Notes under the pieces: model-generated | What the model was told of the DNA's origin: nothing | The model's input: only the letters and a program-made list of their open reading frames with translations | Database searches by the model: none | Position numbers and translations under genes: made by a program | Shown here: piece by piece, positions 1-9,137 of the stretch | Layout: each line of letters begins with the position of its first letter | How positions within the stretch are numbered: position 1 is the stretch's first letter | DNA from: Burkholderiales bacterium | GTDB lineage: Bacteria; Pseudomonadota; Gammaproteobacteria; Burkholderiales; Burkholderiaceae_C | Assembly (NCBI GenBank): GCA_026932235.1 | Contig: JAIXKR010000041.1 | Coordinates: 1 to 64,000, forward strand | DNA: 64,000 nucleotides | Reading direction: 5' to 3'

Positions 1-1
1 T

Positions 2-535
2 TTCGGAGGTGGCGCGGTCGGACTGAGCTCCGTGCTCGGCGCACGTGTAGCTGGCGCGAGCACCATCTTTGCCGTCGACGTTGTTCCATCACGGCTGAAA
101 TTGGCCCTGGAACTGGGCGCGACCCACGCCATCAACAGCCGCGAGCAGGATCCGGTCGAGCAAATCCGCCGGATCACCGGCAGCGGCGTCGATTCCGCGC
201 TCGACTCGACCGGCATCCCGGCGGTGATCCGTTCTGCCGTCGCCGCGCTCCGTCCGCGGGGGCGCTGCGGCATCGCGGGCGCTTCCAGGCCGGGCACTCT
301 TCTCGAATTGGACGCCAACGACGTCATGCAGAACTGCAAGCACGTGTTCGGAATCATCGAAGGCGACAGCGTGCCGGACTTCTTCATTCCGCGGTTGGTG
401 GACCTTCACATGCAGGGCCGCTTCCCGTTCGACAAGCTGGTCAGGTTCTACGACTTCGACCAGATCAACCAGGCGGCCGACGACAGCGAGAAGGGCATCA
501 CCCTCAAGCCGATCGTGCGGATTTCTTCAGTCTGA
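2..535 (+). CDS. Zinc-type aryl-alcohol dehydrogenase, C-terminal part (5' end outside window)
   Basis: This is the NAD-binding and C-terminal part of a medium-chain zinc alcohol dehydrogenase; the open frame runs in from the left edge. The visible part begins with the Rossmann loop [14 protein letters not shown], followed by an acidic residue (FAVDVV) that should bind the NAD ribose, then the family segments GATHAINS and ALDSTG. The style matches the benzyl/aryl-alcohol dehydrogenase branch, which oxidises aromatic alcohols to aldehydes. An aldehyde dehydrogenase starts 16 bases downstream, so the two probably act in sequence (alcohol to aldehyde to acid). The catalytic zinc-binding half is not visible. 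The substrate is inferred from the neighbour. Confidence 0.85.
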   Translation, partial: FGGGAVGLSSVLGARVAGASTIFAVDVVPSRLKLALELGATHAINSREQDPVEQIRRITGSGVDSALDSTGIPAVIRSAVAALRPRGRCGIAGASRPGTLLELDANDVMQNCKHVFGIIEGDSVPDFFIPRLVDLHMQGRFPFDKLVRFYDFDQINQAADDSEKGITLKPIVRISSV

Positions 536-551
536 TCAGGAGACTCGTGCC

Positions 552-2024
552 ATGAGCCAACCGGGCACCTACCAGAACCTGCATTTGCAGTACATCGCCG
601 GCGAGTGGCGCCCAGGACGCTCGGGGCGGACGCTCGAAGACCGCTCGCCCTACGACCAGCAGTTGCTGGCCACCATACCGATGGCCAGTCGCGAAGACCT
701 GGATGACGCCTATGCACGCGCCGCGCAGGCCCAGCTGGCCTGGGCGGCCACTGGGCCGGCCGAACGCTCGGCCGTGCTGCTGAGGGCGGTCGCCATCTTC
801 GACCATCGTCGCGATGAGATTGTCGACTGGCTGATCCGCGAGTCGGGCAGCACGCGCATCAAGGCCGGGATCGAATGGGCGTCGGCACGCGCCATCACCT
901 TGGAAGCGGCCAGCTTCCCGGGCCGCGTGCAGGGGCGCATCCTGCCGTCCGGCATTGCCGGCAAGGAGAGCCGGGTCTATCGCAAGCCGTTGGGGGTAGT
1001 GGGCATCATCAGTCCCTGGAACTTCCCCATGCACCTGACCCAGCGTTCGCTGGCCCCGGCGCTGGCGGTCGGCAACGCCGCGGTGGTCAAGCCGGCGAGC
1101 GATACCCCGGTGACCGGCGGCCTGCTGCTCGCCCGCATCTTCGAGGAGGCCGGGCTGCCGCCCGGCGTGCTGAGTGTGGTGGTGGGCGCAGGCTCGGAGA
1201 TCGGCGACGCCTTAGTCGAGCACCCGGTGCCGGCGCTGATCTCGTTCACAGGCTCCACCGAGGTTGGACGCGGCATCGGCCGCATCGCAAGCGGCGGCGA
1301 GCACCTGAAGCACGTGGCGCTGGAACTGGGCGGAAACGGACCCTTCGTCGTCCTGGCCGATGCCGATCTGGAACAGGCAGCGCATGCCGCCGCGGTGGGC
1401 AAGTTCCTGCACATCGGCCAGATCTGCATGGCGATCAACCGCATCATCGTCGAGCAGCCCGTGTACGAGCGCTTCATCGAACTGTTCGTCGATCGCGTCT
1501 CCAAGTTGCCTGTCGGTGACCCATCGCTGCCGGATACCGTCATCGGTCCCGTCATCAGCGCCAAGCAGCTGGAGGGCTTGCAGAAGAAGATCGCGCAGGC
1601 CAAGGCCGATGGCGCCCGTGTCCTGCTCGAAGCGCCTGCCAAAGGCCAGGTCTTGCCGCCGCACGTGTTCGCCGACGTCCGTCCGGATTCCGAGCTCTTC
1701 CGCAACGAGATCTTCGGCCCGCTGGTCGGCATCAGCGCCGCACGGGACGAGGAGCACGCGCTCGAACTCGCCAATGCCACCGAATACGGCCTGTCCAGCG
1801 CGGTGTTCACCGGCAGCCTCGAGCGCGGCGCATGGTTCGCGCAACGCCTCCGCGCAGGCATGACCCATGTCAACGACATCCCCGTCAACGACGAAGCGAA
1901 CGCGCCATTCGGGGGCGAGAAGAACTCCGGCATCGGCCGTTTCAACGGTGACTGGGCGATCGAAGAGTTCACCACCGATCACTGGATCAGCGTGCAGCGT
2001 GTACCGCGCGCCTATCCGTTCTGA
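552..2024 (+). CDS. NAD(P)-dependent aldehyde dehydrogenase, benzaldehyde/vanillin dehydrogenase-like
   Basis: The 490-residue protein has normal aldehyde dehydrogenase length. It oxidises an aldehyde to the carboxylic acid. Key residues are visible: the N-terminal fold segment SPWNFPMHL, the general base Glu at about residue 258 in LELGGNGP, and the nucleophile Cys at about residue 292 in GQICMA. The GQICMAINR context resembles benzaldehyde and vanillin dehydrogenases rather than betaine or succinate-semialdehyde enzymes. The start is supported by AGGAG eight bases upstream. It lies 16 bases after an aryl-alcohol dehydrogenase, so a two-step aromatic alcohol oxidation module is likely. Substrate preference is inferred. 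Confidence 0.9.
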   Translation: MSQPGTYQNLHLQYIAGEWRPGRSGRTLEDRSPYDQQLLATIPMASREDLDDAYARAAQAQLAWAATGPAERSAVLLRAVAIFDHRRDEIVDWLIRESGSTRIKAGIEWASARAITLEAASFPGRVQGRILPSGIAGKESRVYRKPLGVVGIISPWNFPMHLTQRSLAPALAVGNAAVVKPASDTPVTGGLLLARIFEEAGLPPGVLSVVVGAGSEIGDALVEHPVPALISFTGSTEVGRGIGRIASGGEHLKHVALELGGNGPFVVLADADLEQAAHAAAVGKFLHIGQICMAINRIIVEQPVYERFIELFVDRVSKLPVGDPSLPDTVIGPVISAKQLEGLQKKIAQAKADGARVLLEAPAKGQVLPPHVFADVRPDSELFRNEIFGPLVGISAARDEEHALELANATEYGLSSAVFTGSLERGAWFAQRLRAGMTHVNDIPVNDEANAPFGGEKNSGIGRFNGDWAIEEFTTDHWISVQRVPRAYPF

Positions 2025-2317
2025 CGTACTTGATTGCCTTGACTACCCGTTCTCTTTGACATGTCTGCACGCAGAGAAGCGCCCATGCATAGAGGTTCGA
2101 GCAACCGCGTCTTCGCTTCTTTCCATTTCTTGTAGGGACTTGAACCATGAGCATTGCGCAGGCGGGTGAGCCTTGAGCCTCGCGAACGGTGTGATGGCAA
2201 CGCGCTTGCGGACCGCGCCTGGAGTTCCTACGCTCGCCCGGTCCGCAGATGCGGATCGCGACGCCGCGCAAACGCGATCACTCCGTGCCACCGTTTGTCC
2301 GAAAGGATACGCCTGCC
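2025..2317. other. Intergenic gap with lower G+C and a 9-codon ORF
   Basis: About 290 bases separate the aldehyde dehydrogenase from the transporter. The first half (to about 2150) is visibly poorer in G+C than the surroundings. A TTGACA hexamer lies at 2056-2061 without a convincing -10 at normal spacing. A tiny ORF at 2146-2175 (ATG to TGA, nine codons) has AGGGA upstream. It could be a leader peptide or the stump of a lost gene. Nothing else is recognisable. Confidence 0.35.
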
Positions 2318-3835
2318 ATGAACGCCCCTGCCCCTGCCCCTGCCCCTGCTCCTGCTCCTGCCGCCAGCTGGGTCCAGCGCGCCGGCCTGGTCGCCGCCTT
2401 CGCGGCGCTCGTGCTGATCCTGCTGCTTCCGCCCGCTGCGGAACTGCCGCACGCCGGCAAGGTGATGCTCGGCATCCTGGCCTTCGCGGTGATCGTCTGG
2501 ATGACCGAAGCGCTGGACTACGCGGTCAGCGCCGTCGTCATCGGCGCGCTGATGATCTTCGGCCTCGCCTTCATGCCCGATGCCGCCAAGCCCGCCGGGC
2601 CGGCGATGGGCACGGGCGCGGCGCTCAACCTGGCGCTCTCCGGCTTCGCGAGCAGCGCGGTCGCGCTGGTGGCCGCCGCCTGCTTCATCGCCGCGGCGAT
2701 GACCGCGACCGGACTGGACCGCCGCATCGCGCTCCTGGTGCTCTCGCGCGTGCAGGCGCGCGCGCACCAGATCGTCATCGGCGCGATGGTGGTCGGGTTC
2801 CTGCTGTCCTTCATCGTGCCCAGCACCACCGCGCGCGTGGCCTGCCTGATGCCGATCATGATGGGCTTCATCCTCGCCTTCAAGGTGGACAAGCGCAGCC
2901 GCTTCGCGGCGCTCCTCGTGATCACCGCGGCGCAGACCGCGAGCGTGTGGAACGTCGGCATCAAGACCGCCGCGGCGCAGAACATGGTGGCGGTGGGCTT
3001 CGTCGAGAAGCAGTTCGGCAGCACCATCACCTGGACCGAGTGGTTCATCGCCGGCGCGCCGTTCTCGGCGCTCTTGACCGTGGCTCTGTACTTCATCATG
3101 ACGCGCATGCTGAAGCCGGAGATGGACGAGATCGCCGGCGGCCGCGCCGCGATCCGCCAGCAGCTCTCCGAGCTGGGCCCGATGACGGCGCGCGAATGGA
3201 AGCTCCTGGCGCTGGTGCTGGCGCTGCTGGGCTTCTGGTCGACCGAGAAGGTGCTGCACGACTTCGACACCACGTCGACCACGATCGCGGCGATCGCGCT
3301 GATGCTCCTGCCGCGCCTCGGCGTGATGGACTGGAAGGCCTCGCAGCGCGGCTTTCCCTGGGGCACGGTGGTGCTGTTCGCGGTGGGCATCAGCGTCGGC
3401 ACGGCACTGCTGCGCACCCAGGCCGCGGCCTGGCTCGCCAACCTGATCGTCCATCACCTCGGGCTGCAGAACGCCGGCGCCTTCGCGATCCTGATGCTGC
3501 TGTCGATCTTCCTCGTCGTCATCCACCTGGGCTTCGCCAGCGCAACCGCGCTGGCCTCGACGATGATCCCGATCGTCATCAGCGTGCTGGGCGCGGTGCA
3601 GACGCCGGGCATCAACGTGATCGGCATGACGATGCTGCTGCAGTTCGTGGTCAGCTTCGGCTTCATCCTGCCGGTGAACGCGCCGCAGAACATGATCGCC
3701 TACGGCACCGACACCTTCGAGGCGCGCGACTTCGTGCGCACCGGGCTCGTGATTACGCTGGCCGCGCTCGCGCTGCTGGTGCTGTTCGGGCTGACGTACT
3801 GGTCGTGGATGGGCTACATGACGAAGCCCGGCTGA
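2318..3835 (+). CDS. SLC13/DASS-family anion (dicarboxylate-type) transporter
   Basis: This polytopic inner-membrane protein of about 505 residues has many hydrophobic helices. It fits the divalent anion:Na+ symporter family, which imports dicarboxylates, citrate or sulfate. Family-like segments are the first helix-loop SFIVPSTTARVACLMPI and the C-terminal LPVNAPQNMIAYGTD, which resembles the DASS signature of substrate- and sodium-binding loops. The start at 2318 is chosen because GAAAGGA sits about ten bases upstream. An earlier in-frame ATG at 2249 would add a non-membrane leader with no ribosome site. The mature start is followed by six Ala-Pro repeats encoded by a hexanucleotide repeat. 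The actual substrate cannot be told from sequence. The gene stands alone, converging on the adhP-like gene. Confidence 0.85.
   Translation: MNAPAPAPAPAPAPAASWVQRAGLVAAFAALVLILLLPPAAELPHAGKVMLGILAFAVIVWMTEALDYAVSAVVIGALMIFGLAFMPDAAKPAGPAMGTGAALNLALSGFASSAVALVAAACFIAAAMTATGLDRRIALLVLSRVQARAHQIVIGAMVVGFLLSFIVPSTTARVACLMPIMMGFILAFKVDKRSRFAALLVITAAQTASVWNVGIKTAAAQNMVAVGFVEKQFGSTITWTEWFIAGAPFSALLTVALYFIMTRMLKPEMDEIAGGRAAIRQQLSELGPMTAREWKLLALVLALLGFWSTEKVLHDFDTTSTTIAAIALMLLPRLGVMDWKASQRGFPWGTVVLFAVGISVGTALLRTQAAAWLANLIVHHLGLQNAGAFAILMLLSIFLVVIHLGFASATALASTMIPIVISVLGAVQTPGINVIGMTMLLQFVVSFGFILPVNAPQNMIAYGTDTFEARDFVRTGLVITLAALALLVLFGLTYWSWMGYMTKPG
2324..2359 (+). repeat. Hexanucleotide microsatellite coding for (Ala-Pro)6
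   Basis: Four GCCCCT units followed by two GCTCCT units lie immediately after the transporter start codon. Because the unit is six bases, slippage would change the number of Ala-Pro pairs without breaking the frame. Confidence 0.9.
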
Positions 3836-3892
3836 GGCGCGCGGGCGCCGCGGGCCAACGCGCCTCGGCCAAGCCGGTTCCCGCCCTCACCC

Positions 3893-3917
3893 CGCGGGGG
3901 AGACTCAATCCCCCGCG
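3893..3917. terminator. Hairpin between convergent genes, candidate bidirectional terminator
   Basis: A perfect 9-bp inverted repeat (3893-3901 with 3909-3917) with a 7-base loop lies between the transporter stop and the stop of the convergent alcohol dehydrogenase. There is no clear T-run, so intrinsic termination is plausible but not certain. Confidence 0.5.
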
Positions 3918-3924
3918 CGCGGCG

Positions 3925-4947
3925 CTACATCTCCAGCACCACCCGTCCGTCGATCCTGCCCGCGCGCATCGCATCGAAGATCGCGTTGATGTTCTCGATC
4001 CGGTCGGTCGAGTAGTGCGAGGCGACCTTGCCCTCGCCGGCGAACTTCAGCGCCTCCAGGAGATCGAGTCGGGTGCCGACGATCGAGCCACGCACCGTCT
4101 TCGCGTTCAGCACCACGTCGAAGATCGGCAACTCGAAGCTGCCCGGCGGAATGCCCACCAGCGACATCGTGCCGCGCTTGTGCAGCATGCCGACCGCCTG
4201 CGCGAACGCCGCGCGCGACACCGCGGTGACCAGCACGCCGTGCGCGCCGCGGAGTTGGCGCTGCACCTCCCCCGCCACGTCCTGCGTCTTCGCGTTCAGC
4301 GTCACCTCGGCGCCCAGCTTCTTCGCCAGCGCCAGCTTGTCGTCGGCGACGTCCACCGCGATCACGTGAAAGCCCATCGCCTTTGCGTACTGCACCGCCA
4401 TGTGGCCGAGGCCGCCGATGCCGGAGATCGCGACCCAGTCGCCGGGCTTGCAGTCCAGCACCTTGAGCCCCTTGTAGACGGTGACGCCGGCGCACAGCAC
4501 CGGCGCGGCCGGCGCGAACTCGAGCCGGTCGGGCAGGCGTCCGACGAAGGCCGGATCGGCGAGCACGTACTCGGCGAAGCCGCCGTTGACGGTGTAGCCG
4601 GTCATCTGCTGGCCGTCGCACAGCGTCTCCCAGCCGCCCATGCAGTGCTCGCAGTGGCCGCACGCGGTGTGCAGCCAGGGCACGCCGACGCGGTCGCCCT
4701 CCTTCAGGAACGTGACGCCGGCGCCGACGCGCGCGACGTGGCCGACGCCCTCGTGCCCGGGGATGAACGGCAGCGAAGGCCTGACCGGCCAATCACCCTC
4801 GGCGGCATGCAGGTCGGTGTGGCACACCCCCGAAGCCGCGACCTTCACCAGCACCTGGCCCCGCGGCACCTCGGGCACCGGCACTTCCTCGACCACCAGC
4901 GGCTTGCCGAATTCGTGCACGACCGCCGCCTTCATCTTTTCCGCCAT
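3925..4947 (-). CDS. adhP: Zinc-dependent alcohol dehydrogenase, AdhP-like
   Basis: This cytoplasmic NAD-dependent alcohol dehydrogenase, about 340 residues, interconverts primary alcohols such as ethanol and their aldehydes. Catalytic zinc ligands are visible in GVCHTDLHAAEGDW and GHEGVG. The four structural-zinc cysteines occur in CGHCEHCMGGWETLC, and the nucleotide loop is GIGGLGHMAVQYAK. Length and motifs match AdhP. The start at 4947 is chosen because GGAGG lies a few bases upstream; the frame continues to 5082 but that extension lacks a ribosome site and is not family-like. It stands alone and faces the SLC13-type gene. Confidence 0.92.
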   Translation of the reverse strand: MAEKMKAAVVHEFGKPLVVEEVPVPEVPRGQVLVKVAASGVCHTDLHAAEGDWPVRPSLPFIPGHEGVGHVARVGAGVTFLKEGDRVGVPWLHTACGHCEHCMGGWETLCDGQQMTGYTVNGGFAEYVLADPAFVGRLPDRLEFAPAAPVLCAGVTVYKGLKVLDCKPGDWVAISGIGGLGHMAVQYAKAMGFHVIAVDVADDKLALAKKLGAEVTLNAKTQDVAGEVQRQLRGAHGVLVTAVSRAAFAQAVGMLHKRGTMSLVGIPPGSFELPIFDVVLNAKTVRGSIVGTRLDLLEALKFAGEGKVASHYSTDRIENINAIFDAMRAGRIDGRVVLEM

Positions 4948-5002
4948 GTCTCGCCTCCGCATCGAACGTCGCGGCGGGCCGTCGCGCGACTTCAGGTTAG
5001 TC

Positions 5003-5215
5003 CAGAATGACGCTGCACCAGCAGGGGCGCAGACTGCAGTTCCGGCCAAACCCATCATCGAGGTGGTCACGCTGACCGTCAAGAACGGTGTGAGCTATGC
5101 CGAGTTTGCGCCAATCGACAAGGCCGTGGGCAGCGAGCATGTTGCCGGCGGAATCCCGGCGTTTTGGGCGTACAGCCCCTGCACCCTTCGCCTGTTCGAT
5201 CAAGTGGCCCGAGTT
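5003..5215 (+). pseudogene. Fragment resembling a small ABM-type (dimeric alpha/beta barrel) protein
   Basis: A plus-strand frame reads IIEVVTLTVKNGVSYAEF followed by APIDKAVGSEHVAGG. This resembles the first strand and helix of antibiotic-biosynthesis-monooxygenase-like domains, where strand, 'GVS..EF', helix and 'HV..QPGF' occur in order. After that point the similarity dissolves and the frame carries on with non-family sequence. No ribosome site or good start precedes it. I read it as a truncated remnant. The family assignment rests on pattern memory only. Confidence 0.35.
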
Positions 5216-5300
5216 CTTCGACGAAGGCTGCGCAGTCGAACTGCTTCTGAACAGCGGCAACGCAGCCCATTCCGCTCGAGGCTCCCGAGCCTCCATCACC

Positions 5301-5319
5301 AGACGGCTCGGCGCCGTCT
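5301..5319. terminator. Hairpin, possible terminator
   Basis: AGACGGC and GCCGTCT form a perfect 7-bp stem around a 5-base loop, followed on the plus strand by TGTGTGGTTT. It could terminate a transcript of the decayed upstream fragment, or of phaR on the other strand. Confidence 0.35.
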
Positions 5320-5447
5320 GTGTGGTTTATATGCAGACTCGCTCGCGCAGCCCAGCGAGATGAAGCCGACGGTCGGGGCCGATGCAGGTGCCGGCACGCT
5401 CGCGCCGGCCGATGACTCGGAAAGGGACATCGCCGCATTGTCGGCGA

Positions 5448-6002
5448 TCACCTCGGGCGCGTGCCGGGGAAGAGCGAGCCCTTCTGCAACTGCTCCTGCA
5501 TCTGCTCGAAGAGCGCCCGTGACTGCTCGAAGTAGGGCGCCATCAGGCCCTGCATCAACGGCGCCTGGGCGCCCAGGAACTGCGACCACAGCTCGGGGTT
5601 GAAGGACTTGGGATCGATCAGCCCCTTGCCTTGCGCGGCCAGGCGCTGCTGCAGGTCGGCGAAGGCGCGCAGGTTGTGCTCCAGCAGACCGCCCATCAGT
5701 CCCTGCATCGCGTGGCCGTAGAAGCGGATGATCTGCGCCAGCGTCTGCGTGCTGAACATGGGCACGCCGCCGGACTCCTCCTCGAGGATGATCTGCAGCA
5801 GGATGCTGCGGGTGATGTCCTCGTTCGTCTTCGCGTCGCGGACCTCGAAGTCCTCGGCGGCCATCACCATCTTCTTCACGTCGGCCAGCGTGATGTAGCT
5901 GCTGGCGCGCGTGTCGTAGAGGCGGCGGTTGGGGTACTTCTTCAGCACGCGCACGTCGCTCGCGCCTGCATCGGCGTCGGGCTTGCGGCGGGTGGTGGGC
6001 AT
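5448..6002 (-). CDS. phaR: Polyhydroxyalkanoate synthesis repressor PhaR
   Basis: This DNA-binding regulator of about 184 residues binds nascent polyhydroxybutyrate granules and represses phasin and related genes. The N-terminal PHB/PHA regulator domain is clear: RVLKKYPNRRLYDTRAS then YITLADVKKMV. A helical PHB-accumulation region follows (FSTQTLAQIIRFYGHAMQ), and the C-terminus is Gln- and Met-rich. The start at 6002 has AGGAG about eight bases upstream; the longer frame to 6092 is arginine-rich and unlikely. No phaC, phaA or phaB is in the window, but 3-hydroxybutyrate dehydrogenase at 14.1 kb belongs to the same storage metabolism. Confidence 0.93.
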   Translation of the reverse strand: MPTTRRKPDADAGASDVRVLKKYPNRRLYDTRASSYITLADVKKMVMAAEDFEVRDAKTNEDITRSILLQIILEEESGGVPMFSTQTLAQIIRFYGHAMQGLMGGLLEHNLRAFADLQQRLAAQGKGLIDPKSFNPELWSQFLGAQAPLMQGLMAPYFEQSRALFEQMQEQLQKGSLFPGTRPR

Positions 6003-6099
6003 GCGGCGGGCTCCTGCGGCTTCGGCGGCGCATTCTAGGAGCGCCACCCGCGGCGGCCGCAGGGGAGTTTCCCCGCCGCCTCGCCGCACCAAAGCTTGA

Positions 6100-7875
6100 T
6101 CAGAACCAGACGTTGACGCTCAGGTTGAGGTAGCGCCGCCAGTAGCCCGCGCCGCCGGTCCCGCCGGCCGAGACGCCCAGGCCCTGCCCGGACCCTCCGG
6201 CCGCCAGCCGCAGCCGCAGCGTCGGCGAGACGTCCCAGCCCAGCTCGAGCTCCCACAGGTGCGGCGAGCCGTGACTGCGCGCGCCGGCGTCGTCGGTTTC
6301 GCTCGCGCTGCCGAAGCCCACCCGCGCCTGCAGGTCGAACTGGCGGAACTCGTGCGTCAACGCGGCATAGGCGCGCCCCTCGGCATAGCGCCTGGGGTTC
6401 CAGTAGCCGCGGTCGATGCCGCGATCGCCGGCAACGCGCTCGAAGGCCATGCCCTCGACACCCAGCGCGACGCGCGGCCGCGCGAGGATGCGGCGCTCGA
6501 TGCGGCCCGCGGCGCGCACGCGCGTGCTGCCGTCGTCGAAACGCAGCACGGCTGCCGATGCGGCGACGACCCAGCGCGGATCGGTTCGCGCCTCGAGGCC
6601 GGCGGAGAGGACGTCGACGCGGACGCGGTTGGCGACCGCGCGCGGCGCTTCGACCAGTTCGCGCGCGGCTTCGCCGTCGACGCGCAGGCCGTCCGCCGGC
6701 ACCCAGCGCACACGTGCACTGGCGGTGACCGGGTTCCAGCCCGGGAAGTGCGCCGCACCGAGCGCCAGGCTCGGCCACCAGGTGCCGCGCGCGTCGCCCG
6801 GCTCGCCAACGCGCCAGCCATAGGCTGCCCGCAGCTGCGTCGCCTTCGGCGCGCCGAAGGGGTCGTCCAGGTGCAGCCGCCTCACCTGCATCTCGAGCGT
6901 CGAGCCCGCCTGCGGATGCCATCCGGCGCCGACGACCATCGCATCGGCCGTCAGCTCGTCGCGATCCTCGGCGCGCTCGAGGGCGACGAAGCCGAAGGGC
7001 CGCAGCTCGCGGCGCACACGGTACTCGCGCAGCCAGATCGTGTCCGCGTCGGCCGGGTCGGCCAGCAGCGGCAGTGCGCGCTCCTCGTAGCCCGCCCAGC
7101 GCCAGGCGCGCGCGAGGTCGGTGCGCTCGCCCGGATGCGTGGGCGCGGCCTGCGCGAGAAAGCCGCGCAGCGCGGCCCGATGCTGGCCGTTGAAGTTGAG
7201 CGCATTGGCCAGCGCCCAGGCGAGATCGCGATCGCCGGGCACGCGCGCGACCAGGGCCTGCAGTTCGCGGATCGCCCCCGCCTCGTCGCCGTTCCAGAGC
7301 AGCGACATGGCATAGCGCCGATGCAGCCTCAGCTGCCCGGGCGCGAGGGCATGCGCTTCGCGAAAGGCCTCCAGCGCCCGCGCCTGCTCGCCCTGCGCCT
7401 GGCGCGCCTGCCCGAGGCCGTCGAGCATCTCGACGCGCGCCGCGCCGGCCGCATCGCCCGCCAGTTCGGCGAACAGCGCCTCGGCCTGCGCCGGTTCACC
7501 GCCCCACAGGCTCTGCCAGGCCAGCGACGGCGCGATGTCCGCGCGCCGCGCCGGCGCAAGCGCCAGCGCACGGCGGTAGAGCGCGGCGGCGTGCGCGTTG
7601 CGGTCGGCAAAGCCGTTCACGCGCGCGGCCTCGATCAGCAGCTCGACGTCGTCGCCGTGGCGCACCACGAGCTCGTCGAAGCGCGCCAGCGCCGGCCCCC
7701 AGTCGCGCCGTTCGGCGGCGGCGCGCGCTTGCGCCCGCAGCTCCGCGGTCGGCACCTGCGCCGGCGCCGCGGGCGCCGACGCGAGCGGCACCTGCGCGTT
7801 CACCGCGCCGCCGCCGGCGGCGAGCGCCAGCACGCAGGCCGCAAGCAGCGGCCGCGCGGACGGCACGGACTTCAA
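6100..7875 (-). CDS. TPR plus outer-membrane beta-barrel protein, YaiO/PgaA-like exopolysaccharide exporter
   Basis: This outer-membrane protein of about 591 residues starts with a signal peptide (LLAACVLALAAGGGAVNAQ). Tetratricopeptide-type helices occupy roughly residues 40-260 (ALYRRALALAP, ALEAFREAHALAP). The C-terminal half alternates short amphipathic strands and ends in NLSVNVWF, a typical barrel terminus with final Phe. This is the PgaA plan, in shorter form (PgaA is about 800 residues), and fits YaiO-type barrels. The start is inferred to be TTG at 7875, overlapping the glycosyltransferase stop by four bases with GGGGAG upstream. Last gene of a four-gene operon. It probably lets the polymer made by the upstream synthase cross the outer membrane. 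Confidence 0.8.
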   Translation of the reverse strand: MKSVPSARPLLAACVLALAAGGGAVNAQVPLASAPAAPAQVPTAELRAQARAAAERRDWGPALARFDELVVRHGDDVELLIEAARVNGFADRNAHAAALYRRALALAPARRADIAPSLAWQSLWGGEPAQAEALFAELAGDAAGAARVEMLDGLGQARQAQGEQARALEAFREAHALAPGQLRLHRRYAMSLLWNGDEAGAIRELQALVARVPGDRDLAWALANALNFNGQHRAALRGFLAQAAPTHPGERTDLARAWRWAGYEERALPLLADPADADTIWLREYRVRRELRPFGFVALERAEDRDELTADAMVVGAGWHPQAGSTLEMQVRRLHLDDPFGAPKATQLRAAYGWRVGEPGDARGTWWPSLALGAAHFPGWNPVTASARVRWVPADGLRVDGEAARELVEAPRAVANRVRVDVLSAGLEARTDPRWVVAASAAVLRFDDGSTRVRAAGRIERRILARPRVALGVEGMAFERVAGDRGIDRGYWNPRRYAEGRAYAALTHEFRQFDLQARVGFGSASETDDAGARSHGSPHLWELELGWDVSPTLRLRLAAGGSGQGLGVSAGGTGGAGYWRRYLNLSVNVWF

Positions 7876-9137
7876 GAGGCGCTCCCCGTTCGCGCCGTGC
7901 TCCAGCGCACGGCTTCCCGGGCAGGGGCCTTGACCAGATAGGGCAGCGCGCGCACCGTGGTCAGCGCCAGGAACGCCCAGTAGACGAGCGGATACCACAC
8001 CGCGTAGGGGAGGAAGCGCACGATGCCGCGGTCGTAGCGGCGGTCGATGAGCACGCCGGTGAGCAGCTGCAGCAGGCACAGCGTGGCGATCGCCATGCCC
8101 CAGAGATTGGGAATCGGCGAGGCGCCCACCGGCGGCAGTCCGACGGCGTAGGACAGTGTCCACAGCGAAGTGAGGAAGACGAAGCACACCGACCACAGGA
8201 TGGAGAGCGAGGACTCGACGAACACCGGCCACAGGCGGCGGCTCTTCCAGGTCACCATCACGTCGGCATGCTTGCGCAGCACCTGCGCGAGGCCGCGCGC
8301 CCAGCGCAGGCGCTGGCGCCACAGCCCGCGCCAGGACTGCGGCACCGTCATCCAGCAGATCGCGCGCGGTTCGTAGCGCACGTCGTAGTGACGCTTCTGC
8401 AGCTTCCAGGTCAGCTCGATGTCCTCGGTCGGCATGTTCGGGCTGTAGCCGCCGACGTCCACGACCGCGCTGCGGCGCAGCGCGGCCACCACGCCGGAGA
8501 CGGTGACGATGCGCCCCCACACGCGCTGCGCGCGGCGCAGCAGGCTGATGATGGAGGAGAACTCGACCGCCTGCAGCCGTGCGAGGAAGCTGCCCGTGTT
8601 GCGCACGCGCGGATTGCCGGTGACGGCGGCCACGCGCGGTGAATCGAAGTGCGGCACGATGTAGCGCAGCATCTGCGGATCGGGCTCGGCGTCGGCGTCC
8701 AGGCCCATCAGGATCTCGCCGCGCGCCAGCGGCAGCGCGTCGTTGAGCGCCATCGCCTTGCCCTCGTTGACGGCCTTGCGCACCACGCGCAGGCGGGGAT
8801 CGCCCATCAGCGGCTGCAGCGCGGCCAGCGTGCCGTCGCTCGAGCCGTCGTCGACGACGATGACTTCGAAGGCCGGGTAGTCCATGCGCAGCATGGCCAG
8901 CACCGAGCGCGCGATCACCGCCTCCTCGTTGTACGCGGAAACGAGCACGCTCACCAGCGGCCATTGCCGCTCGCCGTCACCGCAAGCGCCGGCGCCGCCG
9001 TCCTCCCAGCGCAGGCGGAAGATCGCCGCGGTGATCATCCACATGATGCTGGTGACGATCGGGTAGGCCGCGAAGAAGGCCAGCACGACCGCGTAGGGCC
9101 AACTGTGCTGCAGCTCGTAGAGCCAGGGCTCGATCAT
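7872..9137 (-). CDS. pgaC: PgaC-like processive family-2 glycosyltransferase (poly-beta-1,6-GlcNAc synthase type)
   Basis: This inner-membrane polymerase of 421 residues belongs to the PgaC/IcaA/HmsR type. Visible GT2 motifs are VVDDGSSDG, DADAEPD (DxD region), PTEDIELTWKL (TED) and RQRLRWARG (Q-x-x-R-W). Hydrophobic helices lie at the N-terminus (WPYAVVLAFFAAYPIV) and in the last 130 residues. The family uses UDP-GlcNAc to build and extrude poly-N-acetylglucosamine. It overlaps its PgaD-like neighbour by ATGA at the start and the barrel gene by four bases at the end, so translation is coupled. The sugar used is inferred from the family. Confidence 0.88.
   Translation of the reverse strand: MIEPWLYELQHSWPYAVVLAFFAAYPIVTSIMWMITAAIFRLRWEDGGAGACGDGERQWPLVSVLVSAYNEEAVIARSVLAMLRMDYPAFEVIVVDDGSSDGTLAALQPLMGDPRLRVVRKAVNEGKAMALNDALPLARGEILMGLDADAEPDPQMLRYIVPHFDSPRVAAVTGNPRVRNTGSFLARLQAVEFSSIISLLRRAQRVWGRIVTVSGVVAALRRSAVVDVGGYSPNMPTEDIELTWKLQKRHYDVRYEPRAICWMTVPQSWRGLWRQRLRWARGLAQVLRKHADVMVTWKSRRLWPVFVESSLSILWSVCFVFLTSLWTLSYAVGLPPVGASPIPNLWGMAIATLCLLQLLTGVLIDRRYDRGIVRFLPYAVWYPLVYWAFLALTTVRALPYLVKAPAREAVRWSTARTGSAS

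Larger units (their letters stand above)
4948..5447. other. 500-base non-coding stretch with decayed sequence
   Basis: No intact gene is recognised between the adhP-like gene and phaR. The left third holds what looks like a gene fragment (listed separately). A 7-bp hairpin lies at 5301-5319 and a small GAGGCTC/GAGCCTC inverted repeat around 5279-5294. The rest shows no convincing coding pattern on either strand. Confidence 0.5.

Noticed and set aside
4640-5602. Plus-strand 320-codon frame across adhP and phaR
   Set aside because: It is antisense to adhP at one end and phaR at the other; only the short ABM-like segment in the middle has protein-like character.
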